A stretch of 64,000 nucleotides of DNA from JAGPUQ01 sp049325095 (lineage in GTDB: Bacteria > Pseudomonadota > Gammaproteobacteria > Pseudomonadales > Porticoccaceae), in the NCBI GenBank assembly GCA_049325095.1, contig JBMOPO010000039.1:10418-74417 (forward strand). The letters run 5' to 3'. Shown here piece by piece: positions 27,043-35,883 of the stretch (position 1 is the first letter of the stretch; each line of letters starts with the position of its first letter). A program made the position numbers and the translations under genes. Below the pieces are notes generated by a model. It worked only from the letters and a program-made list of their open reading frames with translations. It did not search any database and was not told the origin of the DNA.

Positions 27043-27226
27043 CAAACATCTCCGGTTGGTGACCGCGCCCGCCATGGGCCCGGTCCTGGTGTCACTGGTT
27101 GATCGACGGCGGCGGGTGCAGTGCCCTGGATCCGCTGCACGGCCGGCGCGAACGGTTCGGGTCCGGGATCGCCTCCGGCCACCGGCATCGACCCGCGCGA
27201 ACCGCCTGCGAGGCTCCCCGGGTGCG

Positions 27227-28390
27227 TCAATACGAGCGCGGCAGACCCATCACGTGTTCCGCGATGTAATTGTGGATCATCTCGTTGTTGAACGGGATGG
27301 TCCGCATCAGGCGCGCCACGGGAAACAGGTCGAAAATACCGTATTCCCTGGTGAAGCCATTGCCGCCGAAACATTGCAGGGAAGCGTCCACGGCATGGAT
27401 ACAGGCTTCCGAACCGGCCAGCTTGGCCATGTTGGCCTCCGGGCCGCAGGGCTCGCCGCGATCGAACAGCCAGGCGGCCTTGTAGGTCATCAGTGCCGCC
27501 AGTTCGATCTCGGTCCTGGCGCGCGCCAGCGGGTGCTGCAACGCCTGATAGGCGCCGATGGGCCCGTTGAACACCACCCGCTCATTGGCGTACTCCACCG
27601 CGCGGCCCAGCACATGGCGGCCCAGACCGGCGCAGATGGCGCCGACCAGGATGCGCTCGGGATTGAGGGTGTGGAACAGGATGTCGAACCCACGATCGAC
27701 CTCGCCCAGCACCTGGTCGGCACGCAATTCGACGTTGTCGAAGAAGATCTGGTACTGGGTCTCGGGAATCTTGACGCTGACCGGAATCGGCCGCATCTCG
27801 ATGCCCGGCGCCCGGGTGTCGACGACAAAGAGGGTGAAGCCGTCGGTCTTGCGCTTCACCTCGGCGAACGGCGTGGTGCGGGTCACCAGCACCATGTAGT
27901 CCGACTCCAGGGCATCGGTGATGAACACCTTGCTGCCGTTGAGCCGGAAGCTGCCGTCGGGCTGGGGCCTGGCGATGGTCGAGATGCGCATCGAGTTGGT
28001 GCCCGCGTCGGGCTCGGTGATGGCGAAACAGAAGCGCGTCTCGCCGGCGCAGGCCGGCGGCAGATAGCGCTTTTTCTGCGCCTCGGTGCCGAAGCTCGCG
28101 ATCAGGCTCAGGCCCATGGTGGCGCCCACCACCAGGCTCAACAGCGGCATGCCCTGTTCGGCCAGGCTCTCGTTGAACAGCGCCATCTCGGTCATGCCCA
28201 GACCGGCCCCGCCGTAGGCCTCGGGCACCATCACCCCGACGAAGCCATCCGCGGCCACCTTCTTGTACATTTCCTCGGGAAAGCGGGCATGTTCGGCGCA
28301 GTCGACCCAATAGTCGCGGCCGAAATCCGCTGCCAGATGGCGGCCGTACTCGAAGATCATCTTCTGTTCGTCGGAGAGCGTGAAGTCCAT
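27227..28390 (-). CDS. Acyl-CoA dehydrogenase, tandem copy 2
   Basis: 387 residues. Differs most at the C-terminal catalytic stretch, which reads LMRTIPFNNEMIHNYIAEH instead of TAPLNSEMVLNYI, so the substrate pocket may differ. It keeps the Glu of LNPERILVGAICAG, CFAITEPDAGTNSMR and FNGPIGAYQALQHPLARA. GGAGGCAATC-type spacing before the ATG gives a ribosome site. Only 33 bp separate it from copy 1. Confidence 0.93.
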   Translation of the reverse strand: MDFTLSDEQKMIFEYGRHLAADFGRDYWVDCAEHARFPEEMYKKVAADGFVGVMVPEAYGGAGLGMTEMALFNESLAEQGMPLLSLVVGATMGLSLIASFGTEAQKKRYLPPACAGETRFCFAITEPDAGTNSMRISTIARPQPDGSFRLNGSKVFITDALESDYMVLVTRTTPFAEVKRKTDGFTLFVVDTRAPGIEMRPIPVSVKIPETQYQIFFDNVELRADQVLGEVDRGFDILFHTLNPERILVGAICAGLGRHVLGRAVEYANERVVFNGPIGAYQALQHPLARARTEIELAALMTYKAAWLFDRGEPCGPEANMAKLAGSEACIHAVDASLQCFGGNGFTREYGIFDLFPVARLMRTIPFNNEMIHNYIAEHVMGLPRSY

Positions 28391-28423
28391 GATGCGATTG
28401 CCTCCCGCCGGGTGGCGTCGTGG

Positions 28424-29587
28424 TCAGTAGGAACGCGGCAGGCCGAGCACCTGCTCGGCGATATAGTTGAGAATCATCTCATTGTTGATCGGCGCGGTCT
28501 TGGTCAGGCGCACCAGGGGGTAGAGGTCGAAAATGCCGTATTCGCGGGTGAAGCCGTTGCCCCCGAAGCACTGCAGGGCCGCATCCACCGCCTGCACCCC
28601 GGCCTCGGAGGCGGCCAGCTTGGCCATGTTGGCCTCGGCTCCGCAGGGCTGGCCGCGATCGAACAGCCAGGCGGCCTTGCGCGCCATCAACGCGGCCAGC
28701 TCGATCTGGGTGCGCGCCCGCGCCAGCGGGTGCTGGAGCGCCTGATAGGCGCCGATGGGCCCATGGAATACCCGCCGCTCGTTGGCGTAGGCCACGGCCT
28801 TCTCCAGCGCGTAGCGACCGATGCCGGTACAGACCGCACCGCCCAGGATGCGCTCGGGATTGAGTGATTCGAACAGGATCCCAAACCCGCGCCCGACCTC
28901 GCCGAGCACGTCTTCCGGCCCCAGATCGACGTCGTCGAAGAACACCTGATACTGCACTTCGGGCAGCGGCACGCTGACCGGGATGGGGTGCAGCTCGATG
29001 CCCGGGGCCCTGAGGTCGACCAGAAACAGCGTGAAACCGTCGGTCTTGCGCTGGACCTCGGCGTGCGGCGTGGTGCGCGCCACCACCAGCGCGAAATCCG
29101 ATTCTCCCGCATCGGTGATGAAGGTCTTGCGGCCGGAGAGCCGGAACCGGCCGTCGGCCCGGGGTCTGGCGATGGTGCCGATGCGGATGGTATTGGTGCC
29201 GGCGTCGGGTTCGGTGATGGCGAAGCAGAAGCGCAGCTCGCCCTTGCAGGCGGCCGGCAGGAACCGCCGGCACTGTGCCTCGGTGCCGTGCACCGCCAGC
29301 GGCCCCATGGTCATGGTCGCACCGATCACCAGGCTGAGCAGCGGGATGCCCTGGTTGGCCAGACCCTCCTGGAACAGGAGCATCTCCAGCAGGCCCAGCC
29401 CGGAACCGCCGTAGGCCTCGGGCACCATGATGCCGAGAAAACCGTCGGCGGCGATCCGCTGGTACATCTCTTCCGGAAACCGGTGCGCCCGCGCATTTTC
29501 CATCCAGTAGGCGCGGTCATAGGTTCTGGCGAGCTCCCCGCCATAGGCGAGGATCATGCTCTGCGCTGCAGAGAGCTGGAAATCCAT
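28424..29587 (-). CDS. Acyl-CoA dehydrogenase, tandem copy 1 (promoter-proximal)
   Basis: 387 residues from the ATG at 29587, which aligns with its paralogues' MDF start; an upstream in-frame start would add 34 unsupported residues. Blocks: MVPEAYGGSGLGLLEM, CFAITEPDAGTNTIR, LNPERILGGAVCTGIG, FHGPIGAYQALQHPLARA, LTKTAPINNEMILNYIAEQ. First gene of the array, divergent from the short-chain dehydrogenase array across 310 bp. Confidence 0.93.
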   Translation of the reverse strand: MDFQLSAAQSMILAYGGELARTYDRAYWMENARAHRFPEEMYQRIAADGFLGIMVPEAYGGSGLGLLEMLLFQEGLANQGIPLLSLVIGATMTMGPLAVHGTEAQCRRFLPAACKGELRFCFAITEPDAGTNTIRIGTIARPRADGRFRLSGRKTFITDAGESDFALVVARTTPHAEVQRKTDGFTLFLVDLRAPGIELHPIPVSVPLPEVQYQVFFDDVDLGPEDVLGEVGRGFGILFESLNPERILGGAVCTGIGRYALEKAVAYANERRVFHGPIGAYQALQHPLARARTQIELAALMARKAAWLFDRGQPCGAEANMAKLAASEAGVQAVDAALQCFGGNGFTREYGIFDLYPLVRLTKTAPINNEMILNYIAEQVLGLPRSY

Positions 29588-29897
29588 GGCGGAATACCTG
29601 GTGAACCGGCGTTGCTGTATCGGGCTCGGCGGGCAGACGTGCCGCGGGCCGCCGCAAGCCACCTTAGGAGTCCGATCGGCACCGAACAATGACTATGACT
29701 GACTCTGGGGTCACTGGGACGGCGGCCGGTGGTCGGCGGACAAGACAGGTTACCAGAGGGTAGATTTTTGTCCGGGATTTCACCAGAATGGGCGCGCTTG
29801 GGGGTGCGTGCCGAGCCTGCCCCCGCACCAGACCGGCTCCGAAAACCCGACACCTTTCATTCATTTCGTCTCAGATGACCTGCGAGGAGGTAACAGC
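29588..29897. promoter_or_regulatory. Divergent promoter region between the ACAD and SDR arrays
   Basis: About 310 bp with no gene, separating the divergent arrays and so expected to hold both promoters. It contains overlapping TGAC repeats from 29690 (TGACTATGACTGACT) and an imperfect palindrome TGACTCTGGGGTCA at 29700-29713, a plausible operator. GGAGG at 29886-29890 is the ribosome site of the first SDR gene. No regulator gene is adjacent. Confidence 0.45.
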
Positions 29898-30665
29898 GTG
29901 GATATCTTCGATCTGACCGGCAAGGTGGCCATCATCACTGGCGGCAATGGCGGACTCGGCCTGGGGATCGCCCGCGGTCTCGCCAAGGCCGGCGCCAAGG
30001 TGGCCATCTCCGGGCGCAGCCAGGAAAAGCTCGACAGCGCATCGGCCCAGCTCCGCGAGGAGGGCTTCGAGGCGCTGCCGATCCGCGCCGATGTGTCCGT
30101 GGAAGAGGATGTCAATCGCATGGTGCGGGAAACCGCCGATCGCTTCGGGCGGGTCGACATCCTGGTCAACAACGCCGCGATCAGCTGGGGCGTGAAGGTC
30201 GAGGAGATGTCCCTGGAACTGTGGAACCAGTTCATCGCCGTGGACCTGACCTCCTGCTTCCTGTGCTGCAAGGCCGTCTACCCGGAAATGAAGAAGGTCG
30301 GCGGCGGCAAGATCATCAACATCAGTTCCATCATCACCAAGCTCGGCTTCGGCCGCCTGGTGCACTACGCGGCGGCCAAGGGCGGCATGGACCACATGAC
30401 CCAGAGCCTGGCGCGCGCCTGGGGGCCGGACAACATCCAGGTCAACGTGGTGCTGCCGGGGCTGGTGGACTCCGAGATGATGCCCTGCTCCGGGCCCAAC
30501 CACCGCGGGCGCATCATCGATTACGCGATCGAAAAGTCGGCCTGCAAGCGCCACGGGGTGCCGGCGGACTTCGAGGGCCTGTCCATCCTGCTCGCCAGCA
30601 AGGCCTCCGACTTCATCACCGGGGCGGTGATCGTGGCCGACGGCGGGCTCAGCCTGGCCATCTGA
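29898..30665 (+). CDS. SDR family oxidoreductase, tandem copy 1
   Basis: A classical NAD(P)-dependent short-chain dehydrogenase of 255 residues, oxidising or reducing a hydroxyl/keto group. TGGNGGLG at 14-21 binds the cofactor, NNAAISWGV is the Asn motif, SS in NISSIITK and Y157/K161 in HYAAAKGG complete the tetrad. The GTG start at 29898 follows GGAGG by 7 nt. It contains a 50-nt block (30393-30442) identical to copy 2. Substrate probably a 3-hydroxyacyl-CoA or related alcohol made by the divergent dehydrogenases; inferred. Confidence 0.92.
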   Translation: MDIFDLTGKVAIITGGNGGLGLGIARGLAKAGAKVAISGRSQEKLDSASAQLREEGFEALPIRADVSVEEDVNRMVRETADRFGRVDILVNNAAISWGVKVEEMSLELWNQFIAVDLTSCFLCCKAVYPEMKKVGGGKIINISSIITKLGFGRLVHYAAAKGGMDHMTQSLARAWGPDNIQVNVVLPGLVDSEMMPCSGPNHRGRIIDYAIEKSACKRHGVPADFEGLSILLASKASDFITGAVIVADGGLSLAI

Positions 30666-30693
30666 TCGCAGTCTTACAAAAAGGATCGCAATC

Positions 30694-31464
30694 ATGCTTG
30701 ATCTATTTGATCTCACAGGAAAAGTTGCTGTCATCACCGGCGGCAACGGCGGTCTTGGCCTGGGTATCGCCAAGGGCCTCGCCAAGGCCGGAGCGGCGGT
30801 CGCCATCGTCGGCCGCAATGCCGAGAAGCTGAAGACCGCCACCGCCGAACTGGAAGCCATGGGCGCCCGGGTGCTGCCGGTTCGGGCGGATGTCTCGGTG
30901 GAGGATGACGTTGAGCGCATGGTGCGGGAAACCGTGGCCGGCCTGGGCCGCATCGACATCCTGTTCAACAATGCGGCCATCAGCTGGGGCGTGCGCCCGG
31001 AAGAGATGTCGCTGGAGCTTTGGAATCAATTCCTCGCAGTGGACCTCACCTCGGTGTTCCTGTGCTCCAAGGCCTGCTATCCGGAGATGAAGAAAGCCGG
31101 CGGCGGCAAGATCATCAATGTCGGCTCGGCGATCACCAAGAAGGGCTTCGGCAAGCTGGTCCACTACGCCGCCGCCAAGGGCGGCATGGATCACATGACC
31201 CAGAGCCTGGCGCGCGCCTGGGGGCCGGACAACATCCAGGTGAACGCCCTGCTGCCGGGTCTGGTGCATACCGAGATGATGCCCTGCGAAGGCCCCGACA
31301 GCCGCGGCCCGATCATCGACTACATCGTCAAGAAGTCCTCGGTGGGCCGCTACGGCATGCCGGCCGACTTCGAGGGCATCTCGATCCTGCTCTCCAGCCC
31401 GGCCTCGGACTTCATCACCGGCGCCATCATCGTCGCCGATGGTGGCCTGAGCCTCGCCATTTGA
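30694..31464 (+). CDS. SDR family oxidoreductase, tandem copy 2
   Basis: 256 residues, closely similar to copies 1 and 3. TGGNGGLGLG cofactor loop, NNAAISWGVRPEEMS, a catalytic Ser within NVGSAITKKG (this copy has GSA where the others have SSI) and HYAAAKGGMDHMTQS. AAGGATCGC upstream of the ATG is a modest ribosome site, 28 bp after copy 1. Ends GAIIVADGGLSLAI like its neighbours. Confidence 0.92.
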   Translation: MLDLFDLTGKVAVITGGNGGLGLGIAKGLAKAGAAVAIVGRNAEKLKTATAELEAMGARVLPVRADVSVEDDVERMVRETVAGLGRIDILFNNAAISWGVRPEEMSLELWNQFLAVDLTSVFLCSKACYPEMKKAGGGKIINVGSAITKKGFGKLVHYAAAKGGMDHMTQSLARAWGPDNIQVNALLPGLVHTEMMPCEGPDSRGPIIDYIVKKSSVGRYGMPADFEGISILLSSPASDFITGAIIVADGGLSLAI

Positions 31465-31477
31465 ACCGGAGCACGCC

Positions 31478-32251
31478 ATGAAACTGGACCTGTTCGACCT
31501 CAGCGGCAAGGTGGCCGTCATCACCGGCGGCAACGGGGGCCTGGGCCTGGGTATCGCCAAGGGCCTGGGCAAGGCCGGCGCCAAGGTGGTGGTGGTCGGC
31601 CGCCGCCAGGACAAACTCGACCGCGCGGCGGCCGAACTCAAGGCCATGGATATCGACGCCCTGGCGGTGCAGGCCGATGTCTCCAGCGAAGCGGACGTCA
31701 ACCGCATGGTCCAGGCCGCAGTGGCCGGCTTCGGGCGTATCGACATCCTGGTCAACAACGCCGCGATCAGCTACGGCGTGCGGCCCGAAGAGATGACGCT
31801 GGAGGTCTGGAACAAATTCATCGCCATCAACCTGACCTCCTGCTTTCTGTGCTGCAAGGCGGTCTATCCGGAAATGAAGAAGGCCGGTGGCGGCAAGATC
31901 ATCAACATCAGCTCCATCATCACCCAGATCGGACATCCCAAGCTGGTCCACTATTCCGCCGCCAAGGGCGGCATGGACCACATGACCCAGAGCCTGGCCC
32001 GCGCCTGGGGACCGGACAACATCCAGGTCAACGTGGTACTGCCCGGCCTGGTGGACACCGAGATGATGCCCTGCACCGGACCCAATGCCAATCTGCGCGC
32101 GGTGAAGTACTGCACGGAAAAGTCCGCGGTCAAGCGCTTCGGTGTGCCCGAGGATTTTTGGGGGATCTCGGTACTGCTGGCCAGCCCAGCCTCGGACTTC
32201 ATCACCGGCGCCATCATCGTCGCCGACGGCGGCCTCAGCCTGGCACTCTGA
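31478..32251 (+). CDS. SDR family oxidoreductase, tandem copy 3
   Basis: 257 residues with the same TGGNGGLGLG loop, NNAAISYGVRPEEM, NISSIITQIGHPK and HYSAAKGGMDH catalytic segments. The stretch between the catalytic Ser and Tyr (QIGHPK) differs from copies 1 and 2 (KLGFGR, KKGFGK), a part that shapes the substrate pocket. 13 bp after copy 2; followed by a strong terminator at 32299-32332, which closes the three-gene transcript. Confidence 0.92.
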   Translation: MKLDLFDLSGKVAVITGGNGGLGLGIAKGLGKAGAKVVVVGRRQDKLDRAAAELKAMDIDALAVQADVSSEADVNRMVQAAVAGFGRIDILVNNAAISYGVRPEEMTLEVWNKFIAINLTSCFLCCKAVYPEMKKAGGGKIINISSIITQIGHPKLVHYSAAKGGMDHMTQSLARAWGPDNIQVNVVLPGLVDTEMMPCTGPNANLRAVKYCTEKSAVKRFGVPEDFWGISVLLASPASDFITGAIIVADGGLSLAL

Positions 32252-32298
32252 ACGGCCGGCGCCGCATCCCGCCCAGCGCGGCAGCCATCCCAAAGAAA

Positions 32299-32332
32299 AG
32301 CGCCCGCATCCTCGGATGCGGGCGCTTTTTTT
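32299..32332. terminator. Bidirectional intrinsic terminator
   Basis: An 11-bp GC-rich stem (GCGCCCGCATC 32300-32310 with GATGCGGGCGC 32315-32325) and loop CTCG, followed by seven T on the plus strand and a CTTTTCTTTG tract on the minus strand. It lies between the convergent SDR array and pnp and should stop both. Confidence 0.92.
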
Positions 32333-32351
32333 GCGCTGCGGGCCCGACCGG

Positions 32352-34517
32352 TCAATCGGCCGTCAGGGGTGCATCGGCCACCGGAACGGGCTCGGCCCTG
32401 GGGCCGTGGGACTTGCGTTCCAGGCGCTCGCCCGGCTCCAGTGCGTCCTTGATGGAGAGCTTGATCCGGCCGCGGGCGTCCACGTCCAGCACCCGGACCT
32501 TGACCTTCTGCCCTTCCGACAGATAGTCCGTCACCTTCTCCACGCGCTCGTCGGCAATCTGGGAGATGTGCACCAGGCCGTCGGTACCCGGCATGATGGT
32601 GACAAAGGCGCCGAAATCGACGATGCGGGCCACCGTGCCCTCGTAGACTTTGCCCACCTCGGCTTCGGCGGTGATCTCCTGGATGCGGAATACCGCCAGT
32701 TCCAGACCCTCGGCATTGTCGCAGTAGATCCGCACCGAGCCATCGTCCTCGATATCGATGGTGGCACCGGTCTCCTCGGTCAGTGCCCGGATGGTGGAAC
32801 CGCCCTTGCCGATGACGTCGCGAATCTTGTCCGGATCGATCTTCAGGGTGCGGTAACGCGGCGCGTTCTTGGCGACTTCCGCGCGGCTGGCGGCGATCAC
32901 CTTGTTCATCTCGCCGAGAATGTGGAGACGGGCGGCCAGAGCCTGGTTCAGGGCCACTTCCATGATCTCCTCGGTGATGCCCTGGATCTTGATGTCCATC
33001 TGCAGCGCGGTGACGCCGCTGGCGGTACCCGCGACCTTGAAATCCATGTCACCCAGGTGGTCTTCGTCGCCGAGGATGTCGGTCAGCACCGCGAAGCCTT
33101 CGCCTTCCTTGACCAGACCCATGGCGATACCCGCGACCGGCGCCTTGAGCGGTACCCCGGCGTCCATCAGCGCAAGGCTGGAGCCGCACACCGAGGCCAT
33201 TGAGCTGGAGCCATTGGATTCCGTGATCTCCGACACCACGCGGATCGTGTAGGGGAACTCGTCCTCGCCGGGCAAAACCGCGGCGATGCCGCGCCGCGCC
33301 AGGCGCCCGTGGCCGATCTCGCGCCGGCTGGTGGCCCCCACGCGCCCGCACTCCCCCACCGAAAAGGGCGGGAAGTTGTAGTGCAGCATGAAGCGATCGC
33401 GGCGGGTGCCCTCCAGGGCATCGACGATCTGCGCATCGCGCAGCGAACCCAGGGTCGCCACCACGATGGCCTGGGTCTCGCCGCGGGTGAACAGTGCCGA
33501 TCCGTGCACATTGGCCAGGGCGCCGACTTCGATCGCCAGCGGCCGCACCGTATGGTTGTCGCGCCCATCGATGCGGGGCTGCCCGTCGATGATCCGACCC
33601 CGGACCACCTTTTTTTCCAGCTTCTTGAACAGGTCTGCAACCCGGTCGGCGGTGATTCCGGCCGCCTCGTCCGCAAACCGCCGAATACAGTCATCGCGCA
33701 GCTCGGCGAGCCGCGCCTGGCGGGCCTGCTTTACGGTGATCTGATAGGCCTCGGCCACCTGCTCGCCGACCTGCTCCCGCAGGGCCGCCAGCAGTGCGCT
33801 CTCATCTTCGCGGGCAGGCAGTTCCCAGCGTGGCTTGCCGGCATCGCGCACCAACTCATCGATGACCTGGATTACCGCCTGCATTTCCTGGTGCCCGTAA
33901 AGTACTCCGCCCAGCATCAGATCCTCGGGCAGCTCCCGCGCTTCCGACTCCACCATCAGCACGGCGTCTCTGGTGCCGGCCACTACCATGTCCAGCAGCG
34001 AGCTCTCCATATCCCGGTAACCTGGATTGAGCATGTACCCCCGCTCCGGGTGATAACCCACCCGGGCGGCGCCGATGGGACCGTCGAAGGGGATGCCGGA
34101 AATCGCCAGAGCTGCCGAACAGCCGATCAGCGCCGGAATGTCGGGATCGATGTCCCGATCCGCCGACATCACCGTGGCAATCACCTGCACCTCGTTGCGA
34201 AAGCCCTCCGGAAACAGGGGCCGCAACGGTCGGTCGATCAACCGGCTGGTGAGGGTTTCCTTTTCGCTGGGCCGGCCTTCCCGGCGAAAAAAACCGCCGG
34301 GAATGCGCCCCGAAGCATAGGTCTTTTCCTGATAGTTCACGGTGAGCGGGAAAAAATCCTGCCCCTCGCGCACCTCCCGCGCACCCACCACGGTACACAG
34401 GACCACGGTGTTGTCCATGCTGCACAGCACGGCTCCAGTGGCCTGCCGGGCGATGCGGCCGGTTTCCAGGGAGACCTCATGCTGACCATATCTGAATGTC
34501 TTCTTTACCAAATTCAC
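32352..34517 (-). CDS. pnp: Polyribonucleotide nucleotidyltransferase (PNPase)
   Basis: A phosphorolytic 3'-5' exoribonuclease of the RNA degradosome. The 721 residues contain two RNase PH domains (e.g. GRIPGGFFRREGRPSEKE in the first; AGIAMGLVKEG and ILGDEDHLGDMDFKVAGT in the second), a KH domain (KIRDVIGKGGSTIRALTEE) and an S1 domain (GKVYEGTVARIVDFGAFV). GTG start at 34517 with AAGGTGA upstream. Follows rpsO by 47 bp, the usual rpsO-pnp pair. Confidence 0.98.
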   Translation of the reverse strand: MNLVKKTFRYGQHEVSLETGRIARQATGAVLCSMDNTVVLCTVVGAREVREGQDFFPLTVNYQEKTYASGRIPGGFFRREGRPSEKETLTSRLIDRPLRPLFPEGFRNEVQVIATVMSADRDIDPDIPALIGCSAALAISGIPFDGPIGAARVGYHPERGYMLNPGYRDMESSLLDMVVAGTRDAVLMVESEARELPEDLMLGGVLYGHQEMQAVIQVIDELVRDAGKPRWELPAREDESALLAALREQVGEQVAEAYQITVKQARQARLAELRDDCIRRFADEAAGITADRVADLFKKLEKKVVRGRIIDGQPRIDGRDNHTVRPLAIEVGALANVHGSALFTRGETQAIVVATLGSLRDAQIVDALEGTRRDRFMLHYNFPPFSVGECGRVGATSRREIGHGRLARRGIAAVLPGEDEFPYTIRVVSEITESNGSSSMASVCGSSLALMDAGVPLKAPVAGIAMGLVKEGEGFAVLTDILGDEDHLGDMDFKVAGTASGVTALQMDIKIQGITEEIMEVALNQALAARLHILGEMNKVIAASRAEVAKNAPRYRTLKIDPDKIRDVIGKGGSTIRALTEETGATIDIEDDGSVRIYCDNAEGLELAVFRIQEITAEAEVGKVYEGTVARIVDFGAFVTIMPGTDGLVHISQIADERVEKVTDYLSEGQKVKVRVLDVDARGRIKLSIKDALEPGERLERKSHGPRAEPVPVADAPLTAD

Positions 34518-34564
34518 TCGTTCACCTTTTTGGTTGTGGCGGCGTCAGGCCGCGGTCAAGTGCG

Positions 34565-34834
34565 TCAGCGGCGCAATCCCAACTTGACGATCAGCTTGCG
34601 ATAGCGCTCCATGTCCTTGCGCTTGAGATAGTCCAGCAACTTGCGACGCTGATTGACCATGCGGATCAATCCACGCCGGGAGTGATGGTCCTTGCCGTGA
34701 TCCTTGAAATGCTGCTGCAATTTGTCGATGTTGGCGCTCAGCAGCGCCACCTGGACTTCGGGCGATCCGGTATCTCCCGCAACCAGCGCGTTGTCCTCGA
34801 TGACCGCGGCCTTTTCCTGTGCACTCAGTGCCAT
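34565..34834 (-). CDS. rpsO: 30S ribosomal protein S15
   Basis: 89 residues, exactly the usual length. Family blocks: DTGSPEVQVALLSANI, HFKDHGKDHHSRRGL, MVNQRRKLLDYLKRKD. ATG at 34834 has GGAGAG upstream; an earlier in-frame ATG is not used by homologues. Binds 16S rRNA in the 30S platform. Between truB (106 bp upstream) and pnp. Confidence 0.98.
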   Translation of the reverse strand: MALSAQEKAAVIEDNALVAGDTGSPEVQVALLSANIDKLQQHFKDHGKDHHSRRGLIRMVNQRRKLLDYLKRKDMERYRKLIVKLGLRR

Positions 34835-34940
34835 GTATCGCTCTCCAATATGCCAGTGGATAGGGGCCGACCCGCGCATATTTACAGGCCGCCCAGTGGT
34901 TGCCGCAGCTGCCCCATGCCGCTGCGGATATTGCCCAGCC

Positions 34941-35882
34941 TCAGGCGCTGCGCACCAGCCGATGCGGTTTGATGCGCCGGTCTTCCAGTACCTCCCCCAA
35001 CCCGAGAAATTCTCCCGCCGCGCAAAACACCCGCACCAGGTCTCCCTCCCCGATCGAGGCGGCGGGGAGTTCCGGAACCGTAACCGGCTGACCCCGCAGA
35101 AAATACCAGGACAGGCTGTCGGTCAATTCCAGCGGATGGCGATCGGCGACCGCGGCATCGGCCGGCTGCAACAGGCGATCGAGTTCCGACGCCGGCGCCG
35201 AATCGCGCAGTGATCGAAGGTGCGCGAGACTTACCGCGCTCGCCTCCCCGAAGGGGCCCGAGGCGACCCGCCGCAGCCGGGTGACATGTGCGCCGCAGCC
35301 CAATGCCCGGCCGAGATCCTCGGCCAGGGTGCGAATATAGGTACCCTTGGAGCAGCGGATCAAGACATCGAGTTCCGGATACTCGCCGGCCCGGAACGCT
35401 TCGATGCGAAACTCGTCGATCCGCACCTCGCGGGGCGGACGTTCCACCTCGATGCCCTGCCGGGCGAGTTCGTACAAGGGCCGCCCGCCCTGCTTCAAGG
35501 CGGAGTACATGGAGGGAATCTGCGCGATGACCCCCCGCAGCTCCGCCATCGCCGCCTCCACCGCCACTTCGGTGAGGCCGAAGGCAGCCCGGGTGGCGAC
35601 CACTGCCCCCTGGGCATCGCCGGTGGTGGTCGAGATGCCCAAACGGAAAGTCGCCTTGTAGGCTTTGTCCGCCTCCAGCAGAAAGCGGGTGAACTTGGTT
35701 GCCTCGCCAAAGCAGATGGGAAGCACCCCGGTGGCGAGCGGATCGAGGCTGCCGGTATGACCCGCCTTGGCGGCTTCGAACAGGTGTTTTACCGACTGCA
35801 ACGCCTGGTTCGAGGTAGGTCCCTCGGGTTTGTCGAGGACCAGGATGCCATTGACCGTGCGGCCGCGCCGATGCCTGGTCAT
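34941..35882 (-). CDS. truB: tRNA pseudouridine(55) synthase
   Basis: Converts U55 of tRNAs to pseudouridine. The 313-residue protein has GILVLDKPEGPTSN and the catalytic-Asp motif AGHTGSLDPLATGVLP, plus KGTYIRTLAEDLG and a C-terminal PUA-like part. ATG at 35882 is 1 nt after the rbfA stop; a GTG at 35900, inside rbfA, would add six residues. Part of the rimP-nusA-infB-rbfA-truB-rpsO-pnp transcript. Confidence 0.97.
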   Translation of the reverse strand: MTRHRRGRTVNGILVLDKPEGPTSNQALQSVKHLFEAAKAGHTGSLDPLATGVLPICFGEATKFTRFLLEADKAYKATFRLGISTTTGDAQGAVVATRAAFGLTEVAVEAAMAELRGVIAQIPSMYSALKQGGRPLYELARQGIEVERPPREVRIDEFRIEAFRAGEYPELDVLIRCSKGTYIRTLAEDLGRALGCGAHVTRLRRVASGPFGEASAVSLAHLRSLRDSAPASELDRLLQPADAAVADRHPLELTDSLSWYFLRGQPVTVPELPAASIGEGDLVRVFCAAGEFLGLGEVLEDRRIKPHRLVRSA

Positions 35883-35883
35883 T

